A DNA stretch of 64,000 bases from Allobosea sp. Root381 (lineage in GTDB: Bacteria; Pseudomonadota; Alphaproteobacteria; Rhizobiales; Beijerinckiaceae): NCBI RefSeq assembly GCF_001429395.1, contig NZ_LMJT01000003.1, positions 160,435-224,434 of the forward strand, in the 5' to 3' direction. Shown here piece by piece: positions 1 through 8,830 of the stretch. The translations under genes were made by a program, and so were the position numbers. The notes beneath the pieces were generated by a model. It searched no databases and was not told the DNA's origin. It was given only the letters and a program-made list of their open reading frames with translations. Every line of letters starts with the position of its first letter. Within the stretch, counting starts at the first letter, position 1.

Positions 1-864
1 GGGCCCGACGTCGAAGAGTTGGTCCATCGTCGCCTTGAGCACGACCATGTGCCCGCCATTGTCGCGCACCACGCCCTTGGGGCGGCCTGTCGTTCCGGAG
101 GTGTAGAGGATGTAGAGCGGATCGGTGGCCGCGACCTCGACGCATTCGGCCCGGCGACCGGCAGCCTTCGCGGCCGCGACCAGTGCGCGCCAGTTCCTGT
201 CGCGCGTCGCATGCATCGAGGCTTCCACCTGCGGCCGGTTGAGCACGACGCAGGCATCCGGCTTGTGCCTGGACATAGCAATCGCGGCGTCCAGCAGCGG
301 CTTGTACTCGACCACGCGCGTCGGCTCGACGCCGCAGGTCGCGGTCAGGATCACCTTCGGCTCGGCATCGTCGATGCGCGTCGCCAGTTCCTTCGCGGCG
401 AAGCCGCCGAACACCACCGAATGCACTGCACCGATGCGCGCGCAGGCAAGCATCGCGAAGACCGCCTCCGGGATCATCGGGATGTAGATGATGACGCGAT
501 CGCCCTTGCCTACCCCGAGGTCCTTTAGCACGGCGGCCAGCGTCGAGACCTCGTCCAGCATCTGCGCATAGGTGAGCTTGGCTTTGGTCCCGGTGACGGG
601 GCTGTCATGGATCAGCGCGACCTGGCCGCCGCGCCCGTCGCGGACATGGCGGTCCAGCGCATTGAAGCAGGTGTTGCAGGTCGCATCCGGAAACCAGCGG
701 CCATAGACGCCCTGCCCGGCGTCGAACGCCCGCTGCGGCGGCCTGATCCAGTCGATGCCCTTGGCGATATCGAGCCAGTAAGCTTCGGGATCGGCCTGCC
801 AGCTTGCATAGGTCTCGTGATAACCCTCGGCGGGACGGGTGGAGGCCGCATGGGAGCCATTCAT
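1..864 (-). CDS. prpE: Propionyl-CoA synthetase, N-terminal part (cut by window edge)
   Basis: This is an AMP-forming acyl-CoA ligase of the acetyl/propionyl-CoA synthetase family, which activates propionate (or acetate) to its CoA thioester through an acyl-adenylate. The start is ATG at 864 (MNGSHAAST...) and 288 codons are visible before the edge. The N-terminal ACAS region (YHETYASWQADPEAYW) and the adenylate-forming P-loop YTSGTTGRPKGVV are present. The residues after the P-loop (RDNGGH) match the PrpE subgroup better than classical Acs. The C-terminal half, including the acylated lysine region, lies outside the window. It is divergent from the exporter gene at 1039. Seen: fold and P-loop. 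Inferred: propionate as the preferred substrate. Confidence 0.88.
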   Translation of the reverse strand, partial: MNGSHAASTRPAEGYHETYASWQADPEAYWLDIAKGIDWIRPPQRAFDAGQGVYGRWFPDATCNTCFNALDRHVRDGRGGQVALIHDSPVTGTKAKLTYAQMLDEVSTLAAVLKDLGVGKGDRVIIYIPMIPEAVFAMLACARIGAVHSVVFGGFAAKELATRIDDAEPKVILTATCGVEPTRVVEYKPLLDAAIAMSRHKPDACVVLNRPQVEASMHATRDRNWRALVAAAKAAGRRAECVEVAATDPLYILYTSGTTGRPKGVVRDNGGHMVVLKATMDQLFDVGP

Positions 865-1038
865 CGGAAGCGTTCCTCTGCGCCGGCTTTCATCCTAAAG
901 CCCCACGGCGAGCCGGCATGGGCGGGGCGGTTTGGCGCGAATCCTGCGCCCTCCTCCCGCCGCGAGGCAAGCTTTCGCTGCTACGACTTTCGCTGACCTC
1001 TGCATCCCTCTCCCCGACTTCTCGGCGCTGCCTCGCTC

Positions 1039-1800
1039 ATGTCCCTGGATCTCGCCTTCTTCGCCGCCATGGTTCCGGCCGTCATCCTGATGGGACTGGC
1101 CAAGGGCGGCTTTTCAGGTCTCAGCCTGCTCTCGTTGCCGCTGATGGCACTCGTCGTCTCGCCGGTGACGGCCGCTGCGATCATGCTGCCGCTGCTGATT
1201 GCACAGGATGTCGTGACGGTCTGGTCCTATCGGCGCGATTTCGACAAGCGCAACCTCGCGACGCTGGCACCCGGCGCCCTGCTTGGCGTGCTGGCAGGCT
1301 ATCTGCTGGCGGCCAGGGTTTCCGACGCCGCGGTCGGCCTCGCCGTCGGCATGATCTCGATCGGTTTTGCGCTGCGCCGCATGCTGGCCGGCAAAAGTGG
1401 GACGCCGGTCGTCCGGCGCGCGAACTGGGGCGCCGGCGGCTTCTGGGGCCTCGTCTCCGGCTTCACCAGCATGATCGCCCATGCCGGCGGGCCGCCCTTC
1501 CAGATCTACGTCATGCCGCAGCGTCTGCCGCCCGCCGTCTTCGTCGGCACCGGCGCGATCTTCTTCGCAGCGATGAACGTCGTGAAGCTCATCCCCTATC
1601 TGGCGCTCGGCCAGTTCAGCGCGCAGAATCTGACCGCCTCGGCGGCGCTGCTGCCGGTCGCGGTGGCCGCCACCTTCGCCGGCGTCTGGCTGGTGCGCCG
1701 CGTACCGGCCGAGCGATTCTACGGCATCATCTACTGGCTCCTGCTGCTGGTCGGCGCCAGGCTCGTCTTCGTCGGGCTGCAGGGTTTGTTCTTCGCGTGA
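1039..1800 (+). CDS. TauE/SafE (TSUP) family membrane exporter
   Basis: A 253-residue, very hydrophobic protein with about eight membrane segments and the early motif MGLAKGGFSGLSLLSLPLMAL, typical of the TSUP family (PF01925). A second similar repeat, GFTSMIAHAGGPPFQIYV, lies near residue 150; the two-repeat layout is a family hallmark. Family members move sulfite, sulfoacetate or other organic anions across the inner membrane, but the substrate cannot be read from sequence. It lies alone between a divergent propionyl-CoA synthetase and an acyl-CoA ligase on the same strand about 95 bases downstream, so a shared carboxylate theme is possible but unproven. Confidence 0.88.
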   Translation: MSLDLAFFAAMVPAVILMGLAKGGFSGLSLLSLPLMALVVSPVTAAAIMLPLLIAQDVVTVWSYRRDFDKRNLATLAPGALLGVLAGYLLAARVSDAAVGLAVGMISIGFALRRMLAGKSGTPVVRRANWGAGGFWGLVSGFTSMIAHAGGPPFQIYVMPQRLPPAVFVGTGAIFFAAMNVVKLIPYLALGQFSAQNLTASAALLPVAVAATFAGVWLVRRVPAERFYGIIYWLLLLVGARLVFVGLQGLFFA

Positions 1801-1894
1801 CGGCGCGGTGGCGCCGGGAGCGTCTTCGTCGGAATGGCTAGTTACAAGCGGCCGCCGGGCGAGCTAGACCGAAGGCGTGGGGAAGGACGCTCCG

Positions 1895-3523
1895 ATGACC
1901 AGCTCAGCCTATGATACCGATCTCGACCGCAACCCGGCCAACTACCAGCCGCTGAGCCCGCTGCCCTTCCTCGAACGCGCCGCGGCCGTCTTTCCGGATC
2001 GCACCGCGATCATTCACGGCCCGCTCCGCCGCAGCTATGCAGAGTTCTATGCCCGTGCCCGCCGGCTCGCCTCGGCGCTGGTGCGGCACGGCGTCGGCAA
2101 GAACGACACCGTCGCGGCCATGCTGCCGAACACCCCGGCCATGCTCGAATGCCATTACGGCGTACCGATGGCCGGCGCCGTGCTCAACACGCTGAACACC
2201 CGCCTCGACGCGGCGATCATCGCCTTCTCGCTCGACCATGGCGGCGCCAAGGTGCTGATCACCGACCGCGAGTTCTCTGGGACGATCAAGCAGGCGCTGG
2301 CCCTCTGCAAGGTCAGGCCGCTGGTCATCGACTATGACGACCCGGTCTATGACGGTCCGGGCGAGCGCCTCGGCGGCATCGAGTACGAGGATTTCCTCGC
2401 AGGCGGCGACCCCGATTTCGACTGGCCGATGCCGTCAGACGAATGGGACGCGATCGCGCTGAACTACACATCAGGCACGACCGGCGATCCCAAGGGCGTG
2501 GTCTACCACCATCGCGGCGCCAATCTGCTCGCGACCTCCAACATCATCACCGGCAATCTCGGGCGGCATCCGGTCTATCTCTGGACGCTGCCGATGTTCC
2601 ACTGCAACGGCTGGTGCTTCCCCTGGACGATCTCGGTCGTCGCCGGCACCCATGTCTGCCTGCGCCAGGTCCGCGCCAAGGCGATGTATGACGCGCTCGC
2701 CGACCATGGCGTCACCCATCTCTGCGGCGCGCCGATCGTGATGTCGGCCCTGCTCAACGCCACAGCCGACGAGCGTCGCGACTTTCCCCAGACCGTGTCC
2801 TTCTTCACCGCCGCCGCCCCGCCGCCCGAGGCCGTCCTCGCCAGCATGAAGCAGGCCGGCTTCGAGGTGACGCATCTCTACGGGCTGACCGAGGTCTACG
2901 GCCCCGCCGTCGTCAACGACTGGAACGGCGACTGGGACACCCTCTCGCCCGGCGAGCAGGCGGCGAAGAAGGCCCGCCAGGGCGTGCGCTATCCGGCGCT
3001 GGAAGGGCTCGATGTGCTCGACCCCGAGACGATGCAGCCCGTCCCGCGCGACGGCACGACGTTGGGCGAGGTCATGATGCGCGGCAATGTCGTGATGAAG
3101 GGATACCTCGGCAATCCGAAGGCGACGAAAGCGGCCTTCGCCGGAGGCTGGTTCCACACCGGCGATCTCGGGGTGCGCTATCCCGACGGCTACATCCAGC
3201 TCAAGGACCGCTCCAAGGACATCATCATCTCAGGCGGCGAGAACATCTCCTCGATCGAGGTCGAGGACGCGCTCTACAAGCACCCAGCCGTCCAAACGGC
3301 CGCGGTCGTCGCCAAGCCGGACGAGAAATGGGGCGAGACGCCTTGCGCCTTCGTCGAACTCAGGCCCGGCCAGACCGCGACCGAGGCCGAGATCATCGCC
3401 TGGTGCCGGCAGCACCTCGCCTCGTTCAAATGCCCCCGCACGGTGGTCTTCACCGAGATCCCCAAGACCTCGACGGGCAAGATCCAGAAATTCCGGCTGC
3501 GGGAGATGGCGCGCGCGTTGTGA
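1895..3523 (+). CDS. AMP-dependent acyl-CoA ligase
   Basis: A 542-residue adenylate-forming ligase that makes an acyl-CoA from a free carboxylic acid, ATP and CoA. Motifs run in order: YTSGTTGDPKGVVYHHRG (P-loop, about residue 190), YGLTEVYGPA, HTGDLG, KDIIISGGENISSIEVEDAL and the C-terminal catalytic lysine region PKTSTGKIQKFRLRE. Its length and motifs resemble the medium-chain/methylthiopropionyl-CoA ligase branch rather than Acs. The start is set at ATG 1895 because GGGGAAGGA sits about nine bases upstream; an in-frame GTG at 1877 would add six residues with no ribosome site. The acyl chain cannot be assigned. Confidence 0.88.
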   Translation: MTSSAYDTDLDRNPANYQPLSPLPFLERAAAVFPDRTAIIHGPLRRSYAEFYARARRLASALVRHGVGKNDTVAAMLPNTPAMLECHYGVPMAGAVLNTLNTRLDAAIIAFSLDHGGAKVLITDREFSGTIKQALALCKVRPLVIDYDDPVYDGPGERLGGIEYEDFLAGGDPDFDWPMPSDEWDAIALNYTSGTTGDPKGVVYHHRGANLLATSNIITGNLGRHPVYLWTLPMFHCNGWCFPWTISVVAGTHVCLRQVRAKAMYDALADHGVTHLCGAPIVMSALLNATADERRDFPQTVSFFTAAAPPPEAVLASMKQAGFEVTHLYGLTEVYGPAVVNDWNGDWDTLSPGEQAAKKARQGVRYPALEGLDVLDPETMQPVPRDGTTLGEVMMRGNVVMKGYLGNPKATKAAFAGGWFHTGDLGVRYPDGYIQLKDRSKDIIISGGENISSIEVEDALYKHPAVQTAAVVAKPDEKWGETPCAFVELRPGQTATEAEIIAWCRQHLASFKCPRTVVFTEIPKTSTGKIQKFRLREMARAL

Positions 3524-3532
3524 GCGCCTCCG

Positions 3533-4009
3533 TCAGAACCCGGCGCGCCTGATCGTACCGTCGGGCGTGGAACTATCGACCGCCTGCGGCACCACGGTGG
3601 AGAGCCGTTCCAGCAGCTCCTCGCGGGAAAGGCCGGTCTGCCGCGTGATCGCCGCGATGATCTCGGGCCCCAGAGCCCGCTCGATATCAGGCGGCGCGAC
3701 GTCCTGATTGGGTCCCTGGCGGACCCAGGAATCGGCCTTGTCGCCTTGCCCCGACTGCGTGAACCGGTCCACCAGTTCGCCGAGCCCGCCACCGAGCATT
3801 CCCCCGAGGCCACCTAGAAGCCCGCCCTCAGGCTGCCCCAGTTGCGGCGAGCCCGCCGGGCCGCCGGGCACTGCATCCGTGCCGCCCGGCTGCTGCGTCG
3901 CGCCGCGCAGCCATTCGCCGATCTTGTCGCGGTTCTGATAGCCCGCGACGGCGAGCAGGCCGAGCAAGGCAGTCAGCGACGGAAAGCCGCCCTTCGCATT
4001 GTCGTCCAT
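3533..4009 (-). CDS. YidB family protein (DUF937)
   Basis: A 158-residue protein of the YidB/DUF937 family. It has a short hydrophobic N-terminal stretch (LTALLGLLAVAGYQ), a Gly/Pro/Gln-rich middle with GGLLGGLGGMLGGGLGELVDRF near residue 65, and the conserved C-terminal block RALGPEIIAAITRQTGLSREELLERLSTVVPQAVD. The molecular role of the family is unknown. Four start codons stand in a row (GTG 4018, ATG 4015, 4012, 4009); the ATG at 4009 is preferred because GGGAG then lies eight bases upstream. It ends nine bases from the convergent acyl-CoA ligase and is followed upstream by the GlsB-like gene on the same strand, a pairing of small envelope/stress proteins. Confidence 0.85.
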   Translation of the reverse strand: MDDNAKGGFPSLTALLGLLAVAGYQNRDKIGEWLRGATQQPGGTDAVPGGPAGSPQLGQPEGGLLGGLGGMLGGGLGELVDRFTQSGQGDKADSWVRQGPNQDVAPPDIERALGPEIIAAITRQTGLSREELLERLSTVVPQAVDSSTPDGTIRRAGF

Positions 4010-4043
4010 CATCATCACTCCCGGATGGCTGGAAGGAAACGGA

Positions 4044-4304
4044 TCAAACGGCGCTTCTGCGGTTGCTGAGCATCGCCCAGACCGCGAGAACGATGATCGC
4101 GCCGACCACGGCCCCGATCAGCCCGGCCCCCTCGCCGGCGCCGTACCAACCGAGCGCCTGCCCGAGATAGGTCGCGACAAACGCCCCCACGATCCCGAGG
4201 ATCGTCGTCAGAATGAAACCGGACGGCTCATTCGAGCCGGGCATGATGAATTTGGCGATGATACCCGCCACGAAGCCGATGATGATCGTCCAGATGATGC
4301 CCAT
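4044..4304 (-). CDS. GlsB/YeaQ/YmgE family small membrane protein
   Basis: An 86-residue inner-membrane protein with three hydrophobic segments (IIWTIIIGFVAGIIAKFIMPG, ILTTILGIVGAFVATYLG, LIGAVVGAIIVLAVWAML) and the GlsB/YeaQ/YmgE signature (transglycosylase-associated family, PF04226): a Gly-rich first segment followed by MPG and then TTILGIVGAF. Members are general-stress-linked membrane proteins of unknown mechanism. GGAGG seven bases before the ATG supports the start. It shares the strand with the YidB gene 35 bases downstream, so the two may be cotranscribed. Confidence 0.9.
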   Translation of the reverse strand: MGIIWTIIIGFVAGIIAKFIMPGSNEPSGFILTTILGIVGAFVATYLGQALGWYGAGEGAGLIGAVVGAIIVLAVWAMLSNRRSAV

Positions 4305-4446
4305 GGCAAACCTCCGCTGTCATCGCACGCTGCTGTCGAACTGCCGACCCGGCCTGGAGGTTCCATTTGGTCGCCGCAATTGTGGCAAAGCTGGGCCGGC
4401 GGGGCAGCACAGCATCCCGGACCACCGGCTTATCGGATCGGAGCAT

Positions 4447-4476
4447 AAAAAAACCGGCCCTTATTTACGGGGCCGG
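4447..4476 (-). terminator. Rho-independent terminator behind the minus-strand DUF465 gene
   Basis: On the minus strand a 7-bp GC stem (CCGGCCC / GGGCCGG) with a nine-base A/T-rich loop is followed by seven T residues. It sits about 50 bases after the stop of the DUF465 gene at 4529 and separates it from glsB. Confidence 0.8.
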
Positions 4477-4528
4477 CCGCTCTGTTGTCGTCACATTCAC
4501 CCGGGCCACATCTGCCCGGCCATGCTGC

Positions 4529-4717
4529 TTAATGCAGTGTCGAGTCCGGCATCGTTTGCCGCACGCGCTCGATCTCCTCCTTCAGCACCAGCTTCTTGCG
4601 CTTCAACTCGCTGACGCTGAGGCCATCGGCAGAGGGGCTCGCGACCGCCTGGGCGATGGCCTCCTCAAGCTGGCGATGCTTGCGCTCGAGTTCGACGAGA
4701 TGGGTCTGCAGCGACAT
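4529..4717 (-). CDS. DUF465 (YdcH-like) small coiled-coil protein
   Basis: A 62-residue, charged helical protein of the YdcH/DUF465 family. The conserved C-terminal pattern LKRKKLVLKEEIERVRQ is present and most of the chain is heptad-like (HLVELERKHRQLEEAI). Family function is unknown. The start is taken at ATG 4717 because a perfect AGGAGG lies six bases upstream; an upstream ATG at 4738 would place that ribosome site inside the gene. It faces a second DUF465 gene (4943-5161) head to head across about 225 bases. Confidence 0.85.
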   Translation of the reverse strand: MSLQTHLVELERKHRQLEEAIAQAVASPSADGLSVSELKRKKLVLKEEIERVRQTMPDSTLH

Positions 4718-4942
4718 CTGGATCCTCCTGATGAGCATGTTGACTCAGGCAGTCTGACATAGAGCCGGCTTCACGTCTGCGGTCATACTTCGCAATGGCC
4801 ATGCGACGTGTTGTCATTCCGACCGGCTCCTTTCCGCGACGCGACGAATGCGACGCGTCGCTCTGCGCTGGCGTCCACGCTCTTGCGGGGCGCCCGGCGT
4901 CTCCGCATAGTCACGACCAATCGCGGCGATGATGGGACGACG

Positions 4943-5161
4943 ATGGGATTCGAGTTGAGCCCGGAAGAGATCGAGGCCTTCACCGCCGAACTTGCGCGCC
5001 TTCGCGAGGAGCATCGCGACCTCGACAGCGCGATCGATGCGCTGGAACGCGTCGGCGCGATCAACCAGATCCAGGTGCAGCGGCTGAAGAAGCGAAAGCT
5101 GTACCTCAAGGACCGGATCTCGCAGATCGAGGACGCGCTGACGCCGGACATCATCGCCTGA
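4943..5161 (+). CDS. DUF465 (YdcH-like) small coiled-coil protein, second copy
   Basis: A 72-residue protein with the same DUF465 pattern as its divergent neighbour: an N-terminal helix (EIEAFTAELARLREEHRDLDSAI) and the conserved RLKKRKLYLKDRISQIED block, ending TPDIIA. ATG 4943 is chosen because the residues before it (in an open frame back to 4808) are Arg/Ser-rich and unlike the family, although the ribosome site (GGGACGACG) is weak. Function unknown. The next gene downstream is the cytochrome oxidase subunit IV gene, 190 bases away. Confidence 0.8.
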   Translation: MGFELSPEEIEAFTAELARLREEHRDLDSAIDALERVGAINQIQVQRLKKRKLYLKDRISQIEDALTPDIIA

Positions 5162-5351
5162 GCCTGGCGTCGATCTTTTGTCGCAGGGAAAAACTCTCTG
5201 GATTTCAATCGATTTATATGCGTTGAAGCGACGATAAACGCACCCCGCCCCCGTCTCGGCGTCCCCTTGCGGAAACGCTCTGCCGGCACTCCGTTGCCGA
5301 CCTCCCGCAGGTGCGCTACAGGCAAGGGCAGAGCATTTTATCCGGGAACAT

Positions 5352-5657
5352 ATGATGGCCAGCGACGGACACCACGCCGACGATATTCCGCAGATGGACT
5401 ACCGGGAGCACGACCGCACCTATCACGGCTTCATTCATTTCGCCGAAGTCGGCACCGTGGCCTGCCTCGCCATCGTGGCGGCACTCGCGGTCGGCGGCAC
5501 CAAAGGTGCCTGGGGCTTCGCGATCATCGGCACGCTGCTGACGCTGGTCGGCACCGGCATCGGGCTCGCCTCGAAGTCGATCGGGTGGAAGGCGACGGCC
5601 GTGCCGTTCGTCCTGCTGCTGCTGGCGCTGGTGCTCCTGCCCGCCGCCTCCCACTAG
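5352..5657 (+). CDS. aa3-type cytochrome c oxidase subunit IV family protein
   Basis: A 101-residue membrane protein. The segment YREHDRTYHGFIHFAEVGTV followed by a hydrophobic helix (ACLAIVAALAV) is the signature of the bacterial aa3 oxidase subunit IV family (PF07835), a small accessory helix of the terminal oxidase. Two further hydrophobic helices follow (WGFAIIGTLLTLVGTGIGLA and VPFVLLLLALVLLPAA), making it longer than the usual single-helix members. The gene sits 33 bases upstream of pntAA on the same strand, an arrangement that recurs in Hyphomicrobiales and suggests joint expression of respiratory and transhydrogenase components. Confidence 0.82.
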   Translation: MMASDGHHADDIPQMDYREHDRTYHGFIHFAEVGTVACLAIVAALAVGGTKGAWGFAIIGTLLTLVGTGIGLASKSIGWKATAVPFVLLLLALVLLPAASH

Positions 5658-5690
5658 AGCCCGCACACGAGTTTCCGAGAGGGTCCGCCC

Positions 5691-6905
5691 ATGCGTATTG
5701 CCGTGCCAGCCGAAACGCAGGGGGCGGAAGCCCGCGTCGCAGCGACACCGGAAACCGTGCGCAAATTCATCGGCCTCGGGGCCGAGGTCGTCGTCGAGAA
5801 GGGCGCCGGCCTCGCCTCCGGCATCACCGATGCCGACTATGAGGCCGCCGGCGCTAAGCTGGCCGCCAACGCCGCCGCGACGCTCGCCGACGCGGCAATC
5901 GTACTGAAGGTTCGCCGCCCGGCCGAGGCCGAGATGGCGGCGTTGCCGGCCGGTGCACTCGTCATCGCGACGATGGACCCCTATGGCAACGAGCCGGCGC
6001 TGGCGTCGCTCGCCAGGGCCAATGTCGCCGCCTTCGCGATGGAGTTCATGCCGCGCATCACCCGCGCGCAGGTGATGGACGTGCTCTCCTCCCAGGCCAA
6101 CCTCGCCGGCTATCGCGCCGTCATCGACGGCGCCGCCGAATATGGCCGCGCTCTGCCGATGATGATGACCGCAGCCGGCACCGTTCCCGCCGCCAGGATC
6201 TTCATCATGGGCGTCGGCGTCGCCGGCCTGCAGGCGATCGCGACCGCGCGTCGCCTTGGCGCCATCGTCACCGCGACCGATGTGCGCCCCGCCACCAAGG
6301 AACAGGTCGAATCGCTCGGCGCCAAGTTCCTCGCCGTCGAGGACGAGGAGTTCAAGCAGGCGCAGACCGCCGGCGGCTACGCCAAGGAGATGTCCAAGGA
6401 GTATCAGGCCAAGCAGGCCGAGCTCACGGCGAACCACATCGCCAAGCAGGACATCGTCATCACCACGGCGCTGATTCCGGGGCGCCCTGCCCCGAAGCTG
6501 ATCTCGACCGCGATGGTCGAGAGCATGCGGCCGGGCTCCGTGATCGTCGACCTCGCGGTCGAGCGCGGCGGCAATTGCGAACTCGCCAAGCCCGGCGAGG
6601 TCGTGACCACGCCCAACGGCGTCAAGATCGTCGGCCATCTGAACGTGCCCGGCCGTCTCGCCGCGACCTCGTCGCAGCTCTACGCCAAGAACCTCTTCGC
6701 CTTCGTCGAGACGCTGATCGACAAGGCCGAGAAGAAGCTCGCGGTGAACTGGGACGACGAACTGGTCAAGGCGACCGCGCTGACGCGCGACGGCGCCGTG
6801 ATCCATCCTAATTTCGCGCCCAAGCCCGAGCCAAAACCCGAGCCGGCGCCAGTGACCGAGACCGAGTCGAAGCCTGTCGCCGAGGGGAACGTGACCAATG
6901 GCTAA
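5691..6905 (+). CDS. pntAA: NAD(P) transhydrogenase subunit alpha, part 1
   Basis: The soluble NAD(H)-binding domain I of the proton-translocating transhydrogenase, which moves hydride between NADH and NADP+ using the proton gradient. The 404 residues begin with the alanine-dehydrogenase-like [23 protein letters not shown]. They contain the Rossmann motif [18 protein letters not shown] (about residue 175), and the mobile-loop/domain I region around [23 protein letters not shown]. The tail [19 protein letters not shown] is a Pro/Glu-rich linker. As in other alphaproteobacteria, the alpha chain is split in two genes: this stop overlaps the start of pntAB by eight bases, implying coupled translation and equal stoichiometry. 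Confidence 0.96.
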   Translation: MRIAVPAETQGAEARVAATPETVRKFIGLGAEVVVEKGAGLASGITDADYEAAGAKLAANAAATLADAAIVLKVRRPAEAEMAALPAGALVIATMDPYGNEPALASLARANVAAFAMEFMPRITRAQVMDVLSSQANLAGYRAVIDGAAEYGRALPMMMTAAGTVPAARIFIMGVGVAGLQAIATARRLGAIVTATDVRPATKEQVESLGAKFLAVEDEEFKQAQTAGGYAKEMSKEYQAKQAELTANHIAKQDIVITTALIPGRPAPKLISTAMVESMRPGSVIVDLAVERGGNCELAKPGEVVTTPNGVKIVGHLNVPGRLAATSSQLYAKNLFAFVETLIDKAEKKLAVNWDDELVKATALTRDGAVIHPNFAPKPEPKPEPAPVTETESKPVAEGNVTNG

Positions 6906-7329
6906 TCCGACACCCGAGCAGGCCCTCGAACAGGCCCGCAACGCCGCTGCGCTGGCCAAGCAGGCCGCCGAGCTCGCCGAGCGCTATGCCGAGCAGGCGG
7001 CCGCGGCCGCGAGCGTCGCGGTCGGCGTCGACCCGACCGTCTTCCGCCTCGCGATCTTCGTGCTCGCCGTCTTCGTCGGCTATTACGTGGTCTGGTCGGT
7101 CACGCCGGCCCTGCACACGCCGCTGATGTCGGTCACCAACGCGATCTCCTCGGTCATCGTCGTCGGCGCCCTGTTGGCGGTCGGCGTGGAAGCGCTGCCC
7201 GCGCTCGGCGACGGCCCGGTCTGGGCCAAGATCTTCGGATTCGTGGCGCTGGTCCTGGCCTCGGTCAACATCTTCGGCGGCTTCCTCGTCACCGAGCGGA
7301 TGCTGTCCATGTACAAGAAGAAGGGCTGA
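6898..7329 (+). CDS. pntAB: NAD(P) transhydrogenase subunit alpha, part 2
   Basis: The small membrane portion (domain II, alpha side) of the transhydrogenase, 143 residues. An Ala/Glu-rich helical leader of about 40 residues ([23 protein letters not shown]) precedes hydrophobic segments including [34 protein letters not shown] and [25 protein letters not shown]. The last matches the family's conserved GGFLVTxRML end. The leader is longer than in PntAB proteins that I know and may dock to the Pro-rich PntAA tail (inference). It overlaps pntAA by eight bases and ends six bases before pntB. Confidence 0.95.
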   Translation: MANPTPEQALEQARNAAALAKQAAELAERYAEQAAAAASVAVGVDPTVFRLAIFVLAVFVGYYVVWSVTPALHTPLMSVTNAISSVIVVGALLAVGVEALPALGDGPVWAKIFGFVALVLASVNIFGGFLVTERMLSMYKKKG

Positions 7330-7335
7330 GCGCCG

Positions 7336-8742
7336 ATGGCCGCGAACCTCTCCGCCCTTCTCTACGTCGTCTCCGGCGTTCTCTTCATCATGGCCCTGCG
7401 GGGCCTGTCGCACCCGACGACCTCTCGCCAGGGCAACCGCTACGGCATGGTCGGCATGGGCATCGCCATCGCCACGACCATCGTCTTCTTCCCGCCGTCC
7501 GGGTTCTCGGGCTGGCTGCTGGTCGCGGCCGGTATCGGCATCGGCGGCGGCATCGGCGCCTATATGGCCAGGCGCGTGCAGATGACGCAGATGCCGCAGC
7601 TGGTCGCCTTCTTCCATTCGCTGGTCGGCCTCGCCGCCGTGCTGGTGGCGGCCGCCGCGCTCTACGCGCCGAGCGCCTTCGGCATCGGCAATGTCGGCCA
7701 GATCAAGGGCGCGAGCCTGTTCGAGATGGGTCTCGGCGTCGCCATCGGCGCGATCACCTTCACCGGCTCGATCATCGCCTTCCTCAAGCTCGACGGGCGC
7801 ATGAGCGGCAAGCCGATTATGCTGCCGCAGCGCCACGGCATCAATATCGGCCTCGGCATCGCGCTCCTCGTGCTGCTGCTGATCTTCCTGAAGACCGAGA
7901 GCCATGTCGTCTTCTGGCTGATCGTGCTGGTCTCGTTCGCGCTGGGCGTCCTGCTCATCATCCCGATTGGCGGCGCCGATATGCCCGTCGTCGTCTCGAT
8001 GCTGAACTCCTATTCGGGCTGGGCCGCGGCCGGCATCGGCTTCACGCTCGGCAACATGGCGCTGATCATCACCGGCGCGCTGGTCGGCTCGTCCGGCGCG
8101 ATCCTGTCCTACATCATGTGCAAGGCGATGAACCGGAGCTTCATCTCCGTCATCCTCGGCGGCTTCGGCGGCGACGATGCCGCGGCCGGCGCCGGTGGCG
8201 CGGTCGAGGCCCGTCCGGTCAAGCAGGGCTCGTCGGACGATGCCGCCTACATCATGAAGAACGCCGGCAAGGTCATCATCGTGCCGGGCTACGGCATGGC
8301 GGTGGCCCAGGCGCAGCACACGCTGCGCGAGATGGCCGACCTGCTGAAGAAGGAAGGCGTCGAGGTCAAATACGCCATCCACCCGGTCGCGGGCCGCATG
8401 CCCGGCCATATGAACGTGCTTCTGGCCGAGGCCAACGTGCCCTATGACGAGGTCTTCGAGCTCGAGGACATCAACTCGGAATTCGGTCAGGCCGACGTCG
8501 CCTTCGTCATCGGCGCCAACGACGTCACCAACCCGGCCGCGAAGACCGACAAGGCCTCGCCGATCTACGGCATGCCGATCCTCGACGTCGAGAAGGCCAA
8601 GACCGTGCTCTTCATCAAGCGCGGCATGGCCGCCGGCTATGCCGGCGTCGAGAACGAGCTGTTCTTCCGCCCCAACACCATGATGCTCTTCGGCGACGCC
8701 AAGAAGGTCACCGACGAGATCGTCAAGGCGATGGCGCACTGA
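7336..8742 (+). CDS. pntB: NAD(P) transhydrogenase subunit beta
   Basis: A 468-residue subunit carrying the remaining membrane helices of domain II (about residues 1-270) and the soluble NADP(H)-binding domain III. Domain III motifs are clear: VIIVPGYGMAVAQAQH (nucleotide loop), AIHPVAGRMPGHMNVLLAEA, the acidic helix YDEVFELEDIN and GANDVTNPAA. With PntAA and PntAB it forms the energy-linked transhydrogenase supplying NADPH. It is the last gene of the operon; a strong intrinsic terminator starts about 35 bases after its stop. Confidence 0.97.
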   Translation: MAANLSALLYVVSGVLFIMALRGLSHPTTSRQGNRYGMVGMGIAIATTIVFFPPSGFSGWLLVAAGIGIGGGIGAYMARRVQMTQMPQLVAFFHSLVGLAAVLVAAAALYAPSAFGIGNVGQIKGASLFEMGLGVAIGAITFTGSIIAFLKLDGRMSGKPIMLPQRHGINIGLGIALLVLLLIFLKTESHVVFWLIVLVSFALGVLLIIPIGGADMPVVVSMLNSYSGWAAAGIGFTLGNMALIITGALVGSSGAILSYIMCKAMNRSFISVILGGFGGDDAAAGAGGAVEARPVKQGSSDDAAYIMKNAGKVIIVPGYGMAVAQAQHTLREMADLLKKEGVEVKYAIHPVAGRMPGHMNVLLAEANVPYDEVFELEDINSEFGQADVAFVIGANDVTNPAAKTDKASPIYGMPILDVEKAKTVLFIKRGMAAGYAGVENELFFRPNTMMLFGDAKKVTDEIVKAMAH

Positions 8743-8778
8743 GCCTGAGCATCGGCGGCCTCGTCATGAGAACGCTGC

Positions 8779-8805
8779 AAAGGGCCGGCTTCATGCCGGC
8801 CCTTT
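8779..8805 (+). terminator. Intrinsic terminator of the pnt operon
   Basis: A perfect 11-bp inverted repeat (AAAGGGCCGGC / GCCGGCCCTTT) around the 5-base loop TTCAT, followed by a pyrimidine-rich tract. The A/T ends of the stem could make it work on either strand, but only the plus-strand operon ends here. Confidence 0.85.
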
Positions 8806-8830
8806 CGCTTTGTCCGGCGCCGCTCTTGCG

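Noticed and set aside
6808..8739. Minus-strand ORF of 643 codons opposite pntAB and pntB
   Set aside because: Asp/His/Arg-rich with no fold-like pattern, and the plus strand codes for well-known transhydrogenase subunits.
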